The notes under the pieces: generated by a model
What the model saw: only the letters and a program-made list of their open reading frames with translations
Database searches by the model: none
Told to the model about the DNA's origin: nothing
IMG/VR virus record: IMGVR_UViG_3300021417_000001
Span: 1-48,640 of that record
Reading direction: 5' to 3' (one strand)
Source: a virus
DNA: 48,640 nt
Program-made: the position numbers and the translations under genes
Part shown: positions 1 through 7,763 of the stretch, in pieces
Layout of the letters: the number at the start of each line of letters is the position of its first letter
How positions within the stretch are numbered: the stretch's first letter is position 1

Positions 1-51
1 CTGGTGCCGCGAGGGAGAATTGAACTCCCGGCCTCATCATTACCAATGATG
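1..51 (-). repeat. attL: attL core: 3' fragment of tRNA-Thr(GGT)
   Basis: The 51 bases are identical to 48590-48640. Read on the minus strand they give an anticodon stem CATCA/TGATG around loop TTGGTAA (anticodon GGT), a T arm GGGAG-TTCAATT-CTCCC, acceptor strand TCGCGGC, discriminator A and CCA. The sequence beyond position 51 does not continue as a tRNA 5' half, so this copy is the displaced 3' fragment carried by the phage. Confidence 0.93.
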
Positions 52-56
52 ATTTC

Positions 57-1145
57 CTACCCAGATTGAGCTTTGTTTTCGTTGTCTTTTTCTCTCGGGC
101 TGTATTCTTGCTGCCCGGATATTGCCCACTTCCGTGACGACACCTCACCAGCCAACGCATCATCAGCCAAGTGTACGTATCGCTTGATCAGGTCATCATT
201 CGTCCAACCGCCATCATGCATCAGTCGCAGACGGTCCCGGTGTACCGCGTAATGCCACGTCGCCCAGGTGTGTCTCAAAACGTGTGGCGAGAGCGGGGGA
301 ACGTTGATTGCCTTGCAGGCGGTTTCCAGCATCTTGCGCGGGCCATTCCGGTCTGACCACGCATAGCCCCGCGAATTGACGAGCGCGCGGCCTGGAGCGA
401 GGCTAATGACCGGCATGAGGAACTCTCGAGCGCGCGGTGGTATCCTGACCGTGCGACTATAGAATCCCTTTGTGCCCTCGTATCCCTTCTCAGCTGCGCC
501 AGCGTCATCGTCCCACGCTGTGCCCTGTACAGTCACCTGCGAGAGGTCTGGCGCAAAGTCTCGACCGTCAGCGAACACAGCTTCCGATACCCTGAGCCCG
601 CATCCCACGAGTAGAGCGGCGATCCCTCGGCCCTGCGGACTTGATATGGCAGCGAGAATATCCTCGATCTGACCCGGCCGGCGCCAGTCAGTGCGCGCCT
701 GTCTCTCTCGCTTACGCGGCCATTTGCGCAGTGCGACACGATTGTCATCCGCCGCCCAACACATGATGGCGCTGATCGGGGAGATGATGTTTCGGTTGAT
801 GGTCGATGCTTTGGCGTTGGGATAGATGCGAGTAGCCAACCGGTCACAATCGGCTGGCGATATGTCTTCGAGGTTCTTCTCTGCGAGATCCGCGATGATT
901 TCTTCTGCTTTAGGGCCGAGGTCGCGTCCTGCTGTCAGGTAATCGACTGCAAGCTCCGCGAAGCTCTGCGAGGGCCTTTTGCCGAGGACGACTTGTTCGA
1001 AGACTTTGCGCTCTGCCGCTTCCTTGAGCGCTTCTGCTTGTTCTCGCGAGCGAGTCTTAAGGCTTCGGTCTTTTGCTGGGACACCGTGGTGAGTCCCCCT
1101 AAGCCGGTAGAACCCGTTGTCTCGCTTGTCGATGTAATACGGCAT
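57..1145 (-). CDS. int: Tyrosine integrase
   Basis: This 362-residue site-specific recombinase integrates and excises the phage at the tRNA-Thr site. The N-terminal half (about 1-150) carries arm- and core-binding regions. The catalytic domain (about 155-335) shows Arg185 (GCGLRVSEA), His288 and Arg291 (SPHVLRHTW), Trp314 in the second His/Trp position and the nucleophile Tyr323 (KRYVHL). The catalytic Lys is probably Lys220 or Lys226. The length is normal for phage integrases. The stop codon lies 5 bp from the attL repeat, the usual int-att arrangement. It is the last gene of the leftward operon and its start lies inside the candidate excisionase gene upstream, so it is probably translated from the PL transcript. 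Confidence 0.96.
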   Translation of the reverse strand: MPYYIDKRDNGFYRLRGTHHGVPAKDRSLKTRSREQAEALKEAAERKVFEQVVLGKRPSQSFAELAVDYLTAGRDLGPKAEEIIADLAEKNLEDISPADCDRLATRIYPNAKASTINRNIISPISAIMCWAADDNRVALRKWPRKRERQARTDWRRPGQIEDILAAISSPQGRGIAALLVGCGLRVSEAVFADGRDFAPDLSQVTVQGTAWDDDAGAAEKGYEGTKGFYSRTVRIPPRAREFLMPVISLAPGRALVNSRGYAWSDRNGPRKMLETACKAINVPPLSPHVLRHTWATWHYAVHRDRLRLMHDGGWTNDDLIKRYVHLADDALAGEVSSRKWAISGQQEYSPREKDNENKAQSG

Positions 1146-1312
1146 GCCTTATTCCTCAGTATAACTTTTGCGGAAGCGACATCCCCCGCCTCAAACGACC
1201 AGCGGCCATTAAGGCGCATGCCCAGACCATGCTCAAGGCAAATCTCTCTGAGGCTGCGCCAAGGGAAGCCGACGCGCTCGGCGAATTCGTCACGGGTGAG
1301 GGGGTTACTCAT
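935..1312 (-). CDS. Candidate excisionase / small DNA-binding protein overlapping int
   Basis: 125 residues. The first ~55 look like a compact winged-helix Xis-type domain (DEFAERVGFPWRSLREICLE, then a basic GMRLNGRW turn). The remaining ~70 residues are Lys/Arg/Ser-rich and are read in a different frame over the first 211 bp of int. The start overlaps the upstream stop by ATGA (1309-1312), which supports translation. Function is inferred from position next to int and from size. The long out-of-frame overlap is odd: either the basic tail is real, or a frameshift links this domain to Int. No close family was recognised. Confidence 0.55.
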   Translation of the reverse strand: MSNPLTRDEFAERVGFPWRSLREICLEHGLGMRLNGRWSFEAGDVASAKVILRNKACRITSTSETTGSTGLGGLTTVSQQKTEALRLARENKQKRSRKRQSAKSSNKSSSAKGPRRASRSLQSIT

Positions 1313-1548
1313 ACCAAATGCGCCCCCTCGATCGCGTCGACCACAGCGGCGTTCAGCGCGCGGTCATATCGTGCCTGCAGGACAACCGGGATGCGGTTCG
1401 CGCAGGCGGCTTCGTGATAGGTCCGGGTGACAGCGCGCAGCCGCTTCCTCGCCCGCCGGCCGACAAGCGGCCAGTGACGGCTGCAGAACCACCAGTAATA
1501 GTGGTTCTTTGCCCTACCGGGGCAGAAGGGGAGCGCGCAGGGGGTCAT
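1309..1548 (-). CDS. Small Cys/His protein, unknown function
   Basis: 79 residues with a Cys/His cluster near the N-terminus (Cys4, Cys9, then a WWFCSRHW motif), spaced like a small zinc knuckle, followed by a basic RRARKRLR stretch. A nucleic-acid-binding role is possible but unproven. It is coupled by 4-bp ATGA overlaps to genes on both sides (1545-1548 and 1309-1312), which is the main evidence that it is a real gene. Confidence 0.6.
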   Translation of the reverse strand: MTPCALPFCPGRAKNHYYWWFCSRHWPLVGRRARKRLRAVTRTYHEAACANRIPVVLQARYDRALNAAVVDAIEGAHLV

Positions 1549-2009
1549 TTCAGCCAGCCGCGCTCGCGTATATAGGTCGCCGGGTCTGCGCCATGATCAA
1601 TACTGGCGCCCAATTCATTGCGGGCCAAAGGCAGAAGCTTCTCCAATGGATCAGAGCCATCATCATCAGCCGTTATGGCCGACGGCCAAAGCTTCACGAC
1701 TCCCGCCTCGTTCTGCAAGCGAAGGTGCTCCTGCTCATCCTGATCAATGTAGACAAGCCACTTCCGGCCACTCCGGCCAATGACGGTTCCCATCACCCCG
1801 TCAACATCTGAGAGTTCATATCCACCATCATAGTCGCCAGCATATTTGAGGTAGACAGATACGCGCTGACCGGGTGTGAACAGGTTGCGATAGTCGGGGC
1901 ACCGAATGCGGACGGCCGAAACTGGGGCGCCGCGCATCTGTTTCTGAACGGCCTCTTTTCGAGCGCATGGGTTCATGGGGCATTGGGTGCAGGGAGTGTA
2001 GCTAGCCAT
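1545..2009 (-). CDS. Hypothetical Cys-rich protein
   Basis: 154 residues, not assigned to a family. An N-terminal CTQCPMNPC cluster plus a later Cys (RIRCPDY) could bind a metal. Residues ~45-100 form a predicted beta-rich stretch containing GTVIGRSGRKWLVYID, which resembles small SH3/KOW-like barrels (inference only). Its start overlaps the end of the upstream zinc-finger gene by 8 bp and its stop overlaps the next start by 4 bp, so it sits firmly inside the leftward operon. Confidence 0.65.
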   Translation of the reverse strand: MASYTPCTQCPMNPCARKEAVQKQMRGAPVSAVRIRCPDYRNLFTPGQRVSVYLKYAGDYDGGYELSDVDGVMGTVIGRSGRKWLVYIDQDEQEHLRLQNEAGVVKLWPSAITADDDGSDPLEKLLPLARNELGASIDHGADPATYIRERGWLK

Positions 2010-2478
2010 TCTCCTTCTCCCGTTTCTGCTGCTCTTTCACCCACCGCCGAACGTCCGTGTAGGTGGTCTTTTTGAGGATTGCGTAAGCCTGCCGGCACTG
2101 CTGAATGTCGAACATTCCCGTGTGGCAGTCATCGACGCTGATGCCCATCTCAGCGGCCAGATATCGATATACGCGGCGACGCATCATAGACTTCAGCTGA
2201 TGGGGCTCCAGCTTGCCCTTGCCGCTGTACTGGGGCGGTATAGTCCGCCACAGCGGGTCCAGTATCCGGTGGACATATTTGCGGGCGTTGCGGGTTTCCT
2301 TTCCAGCGGTCGCGCCCAACGGATCGGTGGTGCCTGGGTGGCACCCGCAATAGGCGCCGCACGGGCACAGCCAGAACTTTTTCGCGTGCAGATCAGGCCG
2401 GTGCGGATAGATGCGCTCACCCGTCACAAGGTCGGGGGTGATGCAACCGCATTCGATGCAGGGGCGGTGTTCCGTCAT
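2002..2478 (-). CDS. Zinc-finger-containing phage protein (DUF3268 type)
   Basis: 158 residues. The first third holds paired cysteines (PCIECGC near residue 7 and WLCPCGAYCGCHPGTT near 37-52), then GKETRNARKYVHRILDPLWR. This combination is characteristic of the DUF3268 zinc-finger family of phages and proteobacterial islands. The biochemical role is unknown; a nucleic-acid or protein-binding zinc ribbon is likely. It overlaps the DUF5131 gene by 4 bp upstream, so the two are translated together. Confidence 0.78.
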   Translation of the reverse strand: MTEHRPCIECGCITPDLVTGERIYPHRPDLHAKKFWLCPCGAYCGCHPGTTDPLGATAGKETRNARKYVHRILDPLWRTIPPQYSGKGKLEPHQLKSMMRRRVYRYLAAEMGISVDDCHTGMFDIQQCRQAYAILKKTTYTDVRRWVKEQQKREKENG

Positions 2479-3488
2479 GCCTCCGGCCTCCCGTCATGCT
2501 GAACGCCATCGAGAAGACGGCCAGCACGGGCCTTTCCGACGCGCTGAAATGCGAAATGGTTTTCACCGTTGGCAACAAAGCCAAGCCCATCGTCCCAGTT
2601 TTTGTCCGTATCTATATCAACTGGAAGCAAACAGTTGTGTTCTGCGCGCCCGCCCGCCGGGCTTATCCATTCCGGCGGGCACCCGCTTTCCCAAGGCTTC
2701 CACTCGCCCCATTGTTTGAACAGGAACGGCACGTCCGCTTCGGCGCATTGGTCGCGCAGGGATCTGAACCAGTCGGGATGCGAGGGCCGGGCTTGCGGGC
2801 CGGACTCGCCCCCGGCGATGACCCAATCAATACGCTGCCCTTTGTTGTCGCGTCCGTGGACGAATCCATCAGCATCTTCGTGCCACATTTCGCCTGTTAG
2901 CACGTTCGTGAAATAATACCCCGTGCAGATGTCATCCAGCCTCACCGGCCCCAGCAACGGCTCACACGACAGGAACCGCTTCACCGCAGGCACGGCCAAT
3001 AGCGCCGGAATGTTCCGGTCAGCGGCTTCCTGACTTTCCACGGTCGTGCCGAGCCAGACGTTCGGCCAGCCTTCGCCCCATGCAGGCCCACCGCGTGAAT
3101 AATGCTGGCCGGGGTTGGGCAGCATCTTTGCGATGTTCTGCGGTCGTTTCGTCAGCAGCAGCCAGGTCAGGTGCGGGGTTTCTGCGATCAGTTCCCACAG
3201 ATCCCGTCGCCATTCGATCGGAACCTGGTTGTCGAACACATCAGCCAGTGATGCGCAGAACACGAAATGCGGCTTGCCGGACTTCTCGGCGTCGCGGTTC
3301 CACTTCCGAGGCTTGCGCCAATTCGCGTCGGACGTGCGCTTGCGGGGATTGTCGCCCCATTGCACTTGCCCGAACCGGCCAGCCCATTCCTCTGCATAGC
3401 AATGATCGCACGCCGCGCTGATCTTGGTGCAGCCAACCCACGGATTCCAAGTTGAGTCAGCCCACTCAATCTTTGTGTTCTCACCCAT
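2475..3488 (-). CDS. DUF5131 (phage Gp37/Gp68) family protein
   Basis: 337 residues from the ATG at 3488, chosen because GGAGAAAGCAG stands just upstream and the protein then begins MGENTKIEWADSTWNPW, as the family does. A longer reading frame to 3551 has no such support. Cys20-x6-Cys27-x2-Cys30 (GCTKISAACDHCYA) is a radical-SAM-like cluster typical of Gp37/Gp68 proteins; further conserved blocks are LLLTKRPQNI and WVIAGGESG. The reaction is unknown. It overlaps the endonuclease VII-like gene by 8 bp upstream and the zinc-finger gene by 4 bp downstream. Confidence 0.88.
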   Translation of the reverse strand: MGENTKIEWADSTWNPWVGCTKISAACDHCYAEEWAGRFGQVQWGDNPRKRTSDANWRKPRKWNRDAEKSGKPHFVFCASLADVFDNQVPIEWRRDLWELIAETPHLTWLLLTKRPQNIAKMLPNPGQHYSRGGPAWGEGWPNVWLGTTVESQEAADRNIPALLAVPAVKRFLSCEPLLGPVRLDDICTGYYFTNVLTGEMWHEDADGFVHGRDNKGQRIDWVIAGGESGPQARPSHPDWFRSLRDQCAEADVPFLFKQWGEWKPWESGCPPEWISPAGGRAEHNCLLPVDIDTDKNWDDGLGFVANGENHFAFQRVGKARAGRLLDGVQHDGRPEA

Positions 3489-3942
3489 CTGCTTTCTCCA
3501 AATATGACATTGCTCTGCGAAAAACGACTGGATCCTCTTTGAACTGCCCAATGGCTGTGTTGCATCCCGAACATAGTAACCCGCGCACCCTGCCTGTCTT
3601 ATGGCAGTGATCGATATACAGGCTTTTGGAGCGCTCGCAGATTTCGCAACGGTTCCCCCTGGACCTTTTGAACAATCGCAGTTCTTCGATTGTCATTTTG
3701 TACCGAGACGCCGTTGATGCCTCAGAGCAACATCGCTTGCAGATGCTGGCTCGGCCACTGCCGCGTGTTGAATCAATGCTAAAGTATTTCGATCGCTTCC
3801 ATGTCTTGCACCGATAGCACCGCCGCTCTCCTGCCGACCTTCTGGACATCCACTCTTCCACGGAGCACCCACACTTCTTCGCGGCGCTTTTGTAGGAACC
3901 AAGGGTTCTGCCAGTTGCATTAATGTTGATGGCGTCACTCAT
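3481..3942 (-). CDS. Recombination endonuclease VII-like HNH nuclease
   Basis: 153 residues. The C-terminal half has the endonuclease VII/HNH signature: CEICERSKSLYIDHCHKTG with the His-containing metal-binding turn, then GLLCSGCNTAIGQFKEDP. The N-terminal half has a second pair of CxxC motifs (RRCYRCKTW and ICKRCCSEAS). T4 endonuclease VII resolves branched DNA; many phage relatives are free-standing homing-type nucleases. Base composition is visibly more AT-rich than its neighbours, and it overlaps both neighbours by exactly 8 bp, which suggests acquisition between two older operon genes. Confidence 0.85.
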   Translation of the reverse strand: MSDAININATGRTLGSYKSAAKKCGCSVEEWMSRRSAGERRCYRCKTWKRSKYFSIDSTRGSGRASICKRCCSEASTASRYKMTIEELRLFKRSRGNRCEICERSKSLYIDHCHKTGRVRGLLCSGCNTAIGQFKEDPVVFRRAMSYLEKADG

Positions 3943-4573
3943 CGGCTATCTCCTTCAGGGTATCGACATTCGCGCGGATCACCTCGAACTGGATCGCCAC
4001 CACCATCGGATTGTCCGCCCACGTCTCGCCGGGCTTGGTGTGGAGCTGATCCCATAGATTGCCGAAGGCGTTGCGAGCCGTGTTGAAGAAGTGATCGCGC
4101 TGGTCTGCCGCTGGGAGCCAGGATTTGACCTCGCCACCATAAACCGTAGCCGGATACATTCCCTCCGCAATCGCGTCTGCTTCGCTGATACGCTGTATCG
4201 GATCGAAGAACACGCGATTGACGCGCAAGGTCAGGCGAGAAGCCGCGCGGGGAAAGAACATGGCCGGGCGAATGAAGGGTCCACCATCGGCATCGCTGCG
4301 GCGCCACCAGGATTCTTTCATATCCTCGGCCGGCAGCTTGAACCATGTCCGGGTCCGGGTTGCCGCAAAGTCCAGGCATGTATTCACGAAACGTCCAGCA
4401 CTGGTTGTGAAGAACTGGTTCTCCTGAATCGTGAACGCCTCCCGCACATAGAGCAGATCCCCGACTTCGGTTTTCGAAAGCGGGCAGGGCGTGATGCGGC
4501 GGGTCTGAGTCTTGCGGCCGGCCAGCAGGGCACGGACCATCGGGCCGCTGAAGATTATGGGTCTAATTGTCAT
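3935..4573 (-). CDS. ASCH-like phage protein
   Basis: 212 residues beginning with the block FSGPMVRALLAGRKTQTRR, typical of ASCH/PUA-like phage proteins sometimes labelled morphogenetic protein, followed by GDLLYVREAF and later RVNRVFFDPIQRISEADAIAEG and WDQLH. ASCH folds bind RNA or modified nucleotides in some families; no enzymatic role is shown here. It overlaps the upstream gene by 11 bp and the downstream nuclease gene by 8 bp. An internal Met12 is an alternative start, but the longer form contains the complete family N-terminus. Confidence 0.75.
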   Translation of the reverse strand: MTIRPIIFSGPMVRALLAGRKTQTRRITPCPLSKTEVGDLLYVREAFTIQENQFFTTSAGRFVNTCLDFAATRTRTWFKLPAEDMKESWWRRSDADGGPFIRPAMFFPRAASRLTLRVNRVFFDPIQRISEADAIAEGMYPATVYGGEVKSWLPAADQRDHFFNTARNAFGNLWDQLHTKPGETWADNPMVVAIQFEVIRANVDTLKEIADE

Positions 4574-5033
4574 TGGAGGTGTCCTTTAGGGTTGCGCGGA
4601 GAACCTCCGCAGCATCAGCTGGAACGCCAGCATCGCGATCATGTTCATCCAAGCGCCACCAATCCCACGCATTGAGGAAGCCCTTTGCCGCCTCCCGCAT
4701 TTCCCCCACCTCCGCCTGCAGGGCGCGGATGGTGGACAGGAGGAAGGCGCGGTCCAGGTGCGCGCGATGCAAGTTAGCGCTAAGCCAGCGGACGCGATCC
4801 TTAGCGGTCGTCTGCGCAGCTACTAAATTCAAATCATGCCGGTTTGCGGACGCAATCTCAAAAGCGACTTCCATATCAGTTAGACGCGATCCACAGAGAG
4901 AGGTGAATGCCATTGCCTCGACACGCCTCATCATGTGCCGACCTTCCTCGGTTTTCGGCTCCTGCCCGGTGCTGTCGAACGCCTCGTGCCGCGCCTCAAT
5001 TTCATCAATCCTGCTCATGGCTACTTCAGTCAT
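4563..5033 (-). CDS. Hypothetical helical protein
   Basis: 156 residues with no enzymatic motif. MSRIDEIEARHEAFD near the start and LSANLHRAHLDRAFLLSTIRALQAEVGEMREAAKGFL in the middle make it mostly alpha-helical, with a short predicted coiled coil. This type is common in early operons of phages of alphaproteobacteria. The start at 5033 has GGAG eight bases upstream; Met6 (5018) is an alternative. It follows the Cys-rich gene at 5046 after 12 bp. Confidence 0.65.
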   Translation of the reverse strand: MTEVAMSRIDEIEARHEAFDSTGQEPKTEEGRHMMRRVEAMAFTSLCGSRLTDMEVAFEIASANRHDLNLVAAQTTAKDRVRWLSANLHRAHLDRAFLLSTIRALQAEVGEMREAAKGFLNAWDWWRLDEHDRDAGVPADAAEVLRATLKDTSNDN

Positions 5034-5045
5034 TTGTCTGCTCCT

Positions 5046-5477
5046 TCAGTCCGTGTAGGCGACATATTCAAACTTGCCGCCCCCGAAGCTCTCGAACCGC
5101 CCTCCAAAGGTTCCGCGAACGCGAGATTCGACTTCGGCCCTGGTTGTGCCTTCCGGGTAGACGCCCTTCTTCAGCATGGAAGAGCTGCTATGGGGGAATG
5201 ACCGGAAGCTGATTTTCGTGGGGTCTAGCGGAGTCGGCTTGTACAGCACTTCACCAATTCCCGGTGCGACCTGGCGATGCTTTGGCCAATCCTCTTCCGA
5301 CGCCTCCCATCCGCACTCTTGACAGTATTCACGCGGAGCGGTGCACGCGCCACAGGGTGGGGCGATGTGGCAGGAACAATTCTCTACCGGCTCGACCTCA
5401 ATGATGCCCTTGCAGCCTTTACGGCCACACGTTTCGCCCTCGGTCCACCCGAGCATTCCGCCGTCTATTTCAGCCAT
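5046..5477 (-). CDS. Hypothetical cysteine-rich protein
   Basis: 143 residues; the family is not recognised. The first 60 residues contain at least ten Cys/His positions in close pairs (CGRKGCKG, NCSCHIAPPCGAC, YCQECGW), suggesting one or two zinc ribbons. The C-terminal part (residues ~85-143) is Gly/Phe/Ser-rich. GGATGAAGTGA precedes the ATG at 5477. A 44-bp gap separates it from the upstream gene. One of four Cys-rich small proteins in this operon. Confidence 0.62.
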   Translation of the reverse strand: MAEIDGGMLGWTEGETCGRKGCKGIIEVEPVENCSCHIAPPCGACTAPREYCQECGWEASEEDWPKHRQVAPGIGEVLYKPTPLDPTKISFRSFPHSSSSMLKKGVYPEGTTRAEVESRVRGTFGGRFESFGGGKFEYVAYTD

Positions 5478-5521
5478 TCACTTCATCCTTCATGCTAAGG
5501 GTTATGCCGCGCTCTGCGGCG

Positions 5522-5866
5522 TCACCATGGAATCTCGTCTTCCAAGTCTTCCTCATCGTCATGCGGAAGTTCTGGCGTTTCGCTCTTTCGATACTCGACC
5601 GGCTGGACGGGCTTGCGAAGCGCGCCATAGCGATCACTGGCCGCATCTCGTGCGATGTCCTCAGTGCATGGCCGGATCGAATAGATGGATGCCATGGAAT
5701 AGAACTCTGTGATGTCGCCATCGACTGTCGGGACATCTACGCGGAGCATCTTGGCGCCAGCGATCTCAACCTCGCGGACAAATCCGGGGCGGGTGCGGTG
5801 GCCCAGAATTTCGAGGACTGCCCATCCCTCGAAGGCGGGCGCTGTATCTTTAGTTTGGGTAGTCAT
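5522..5866 (-). CDS. Hypothetical phage protein (WAVLEIxGHR type)
   Basis: 114 residues from the ATG at 5866. A longer reading frame exists, but its extra N-terminus overlaps the exonuclease gene. Conserved-looking blocks are GWAVLEILGHRTRPGFV, GAKMLRVDVPTVDGD and FYSMASIYSIRPCTEDIA, a layout I recognise from early-region phage proteins of unknown role. It ends in an acidic tail (HDDEEDLEDEIPW), unusual for a DNA-binding protein and compatible with a protein-interaction or DNA-mimic role (speculative). Start and upstream stop overlap by one base (TGATG). Confidence 0.7.
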   Translation of the reverse strand: MTTQTKDTAPAFEGWAVLEILGHRTRPGFVREVEIAGAKMLRVDVPTVDGDITEFYSMASIYSIRPCTEDIARDAASDRYGALRKPVQPVEYRKSETPELPHDDEEDLEDEIPW

Positions 5867-6549
5867 CACTGATTGCCTTTCAGATGGTGATTGATCGTGT
5901 TCAGAACGTCTTCGTCCCAGTCGCCATTGCCCTGCATCCATTCGAGGTATGAGCGGGGAACATCTGCCCAGGCCTTCCCCCGGTGCTTCCCAAAGGTGCA
6001 AACGCGAAGCAGGCGGGGCCGGGACGAAACCTCAAGCATGCGCTCTATCGTCCATCCGCGGCTTCTCAGATCGTCGAGAATGCCAAGCGTGGTGTAGCAA
6101 TCATAGAGCGCTCGGTGCGCATGGCCTGTGCCTTCCGGTGGGCGGGGCGTTCCCAGCCAATAAGACAGCGCCTGGTTGCCGTATGATGGCGCATCGTGGA
6201 ATTCCTCATAGGCGCACTTCATCGTGCAGATCCACTTGTCGCCCAGCTGACCGACGAATTGCCGGTCGAAGGCTGCATTGTGCGCCACATAGACATCCGC
6301 GCCCCGGAACAGGGGCAGGGCGTCCTCGAAGGATGGCGCGCCTCGAACGTCCGCATCGGTAATGTGATGGATCGCTGACGCTGTGGCGGGAATTGGGACT
6401 CCCGGGTGAACCAGCGTCTGGACAGGCGATCCCACCTGAAAGCGGGACATGCCCGGATGCTGTTCGAGCGGGATGCCTGCGATTTCGACCACCTTGGCGT
6501 CGGTTTCAACGCCAGTGGTCTCTGTGTCGATGACCATCAGTTTTGTCAC
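5866..6549 (-). CDS. DnaQ-like 3'-5' exonuclease (DEDDh)
   Basis: About 227 residues. Exo I is VIDTETTG near the N-terminus, Exo II is HNAAFDRQFV near residue 93, and Exo III is HAHRALYDCYTT near residue 143 with His and Asp spaced as in DEDDh enzymes. A C-terminal segment (CTFGKHRGKAWADVPRSYLEWM) resembles the small DUF3820-type tail found on phage exonucleases. The enzyme should trim 3' ends of DNA or RNA during replication or recombination. GTG at 6555 overlaps the recT stop by 4 bp, but a GAGGAGG site sits 7 bases before the next GTG at 6549, so 6549 is preferred. Confidence 0.88.
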   Translation of the reverse strand: MTKLMVIDTETTGVETDAKVVEIAGIPLEQHPGMSRFQVGSPVQTLVHPGVPIPATASAIHHITDADVRGAPSFEDALPLFRGADVYVAHNAAFDRQFVGQLGDKWICTMKCAYEEFHDAPSYGNQALSYWLGTPRPPEGTGHAHRALYDCYTTLGILDDLRSRGWTIERMLEVSSRPRLLRVCTFGKHRGKAWADVPRSYLEWMQGNGDWDEDVLNTINHHLKGNQ

Positions 6550-6551
6550 GA

Positions 6552-7754
6552 TCACACCTCCTCATCCGAAGCCGGAGAGTTCATCGCATCATTGATGATC
6601 TCAGCGGCCGCATCAGTGATTTTGGCAGCCAGGTTGATTTGCTGATCGAACTTGCCGCCAATCGTGACATCCGCGCGTTCGGCCTTGGTCAGCGATTTGT
6701 ACCAAGCCGCCCACGACTCCGCCCACGCTTCGGCGCCAGCTGCTGTCTGGATGATGGTCTGGTTCGGCTCCTTCACCACAGGCGAGGTGGCCGCGTCCAG
6801 CGCATCATCGACAGCCTTTGCCGCGCTGGTCTGGCCTTCCGGTGCCGGTTGCTTCAGCTTCGCGCCGTTCGCATCGGTAGCAGGTTCATCGCCCAGCAGG
6901 TCGCCCTGCGATGCTGGCTGCTCTGGTTCCGGCTTGCGCTCCAGTTCATCCTGCATGGCATCAAGCACCTCAGATTCGGTGGCGGCTGGCTGTGCTTCCT
7001 CGAACTCCGCATCCTGCGGCTCTGGATCAGCTGGGGCTGGTTCCTCCGCTTTCGCCGCCTCAGTTTCCGCGCGTTCCTGGCTGGACCGTTCGATGGACGC
7101 GGATAGGCGGGCGGCGGGATCATCGTTCTTTGCGGGAGTGACGTTGACCATTTCCTCGGCTTCATCACGGGAATAAACACCCATGAGGATGTGAGGCGCA
7201 TGGCGACGTGCCCAGAGGCGGGAGCCGTAATAGGCAAGCTGCTGATCAGGTTCACCGGTCCAGTTCGGACTGTTCTTGACAGGGATCTGTTTGATCGGGC
7301 TGGACTGGATGCTCTGGCTTTTCGTGTGCCCGCGCAGGCGACCGGTCACGATGATGTAACGATCCACGCCCTCGCCCCGATACTCGAATTCCAGAAGGCC
7401 ATCGAGTTCGCCACTTCCGATCAGCATCGCGTAGATAGCTTGAGCCTCCCACGACTGAACCTCTACGCCACTTTTGCTCTTGGTGATGTACGCTTTGTGC
7501 GAAAGCAGGAATGGGTCGAGGCCAAACCGACCCGCCATCATGGTAACGGCCATGCAGGCACCGACATTGCCCCGGCAGGCCGGGCCAACCATGACTCCAG
7601 CACCCGCCATTGCGGCCGCAAACTCCATGACTTGCCCTGCGTCCGAAAACGCGACGCGGAAGCCGCCCCCGGATTGGGCGACGGGCACGCCCGCACCCCT
7701 GTTCTTGGCTTCCATCAGGGTTTTTGGTTTTTCGATTTCGGTTACGTCAGTCAT
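6552..7754 (-). CDS. recT: RecT-family single-strand annealing protein
   Basis: About 400 residues. The first ~200 match RecT/Redbeta-type annealases: GNVGACMAVTMMAGRFGLDP, QSWEAQAIYAMLIGSG, DQQLAYYGSRLWARRHAPHILMGVYSRDEAEE. It anneals complementary single strands in phage recombination, partnered by the nuclease at 8864. RecT is usually about 270 residues; here an extra ~180-residue tail rich in Ala, Glu, Pro and Gln follows and is probably disordered, with a folded-looking end (EAWAESWAAWYKSLTKAERAD). There are two ATG codons in a row at 7757 and 7754; GGAG is 6 bases from the second, so 7754 is chosen. Confidence 0.88.
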   Translation of the reverse strand: MTDVTEIEKPKTLMEAKNRGAGVPVAQSGGGFRVAFSDAGQVMEFAAAMAGAGVMVGPACRGNVGACMAVTMMAGRFGLDPFLLSHKAYITKSKSGVEVQSWEAQAIYAMLIGSGELDGLLEFEYRGEGVDRYIIVTGRLRGHTKSQSIQSSPIKQIPVKNSPNWTGEPDQQLAYYGSRLWARRHAPHILMGVYSRDEAEEMVNVTPAKNDDPAARLSASIERSSQERAETEAAKAEEPAPADPEPQDAEFEEAQPAATESEVLDAMQDELERKPEPEQPASQGDLLGDEPATDANGAKLKQPAPEGQTSAAKAVDDALDAATSPVVKEPNQTIIQTAAGAEAWAESWAAWYKSLTKAERADVTIGGKFDQQINLAAKITDAAAEIINDAMNSPASDEEV

Positions 7755-7763
7755 CATCGACTC

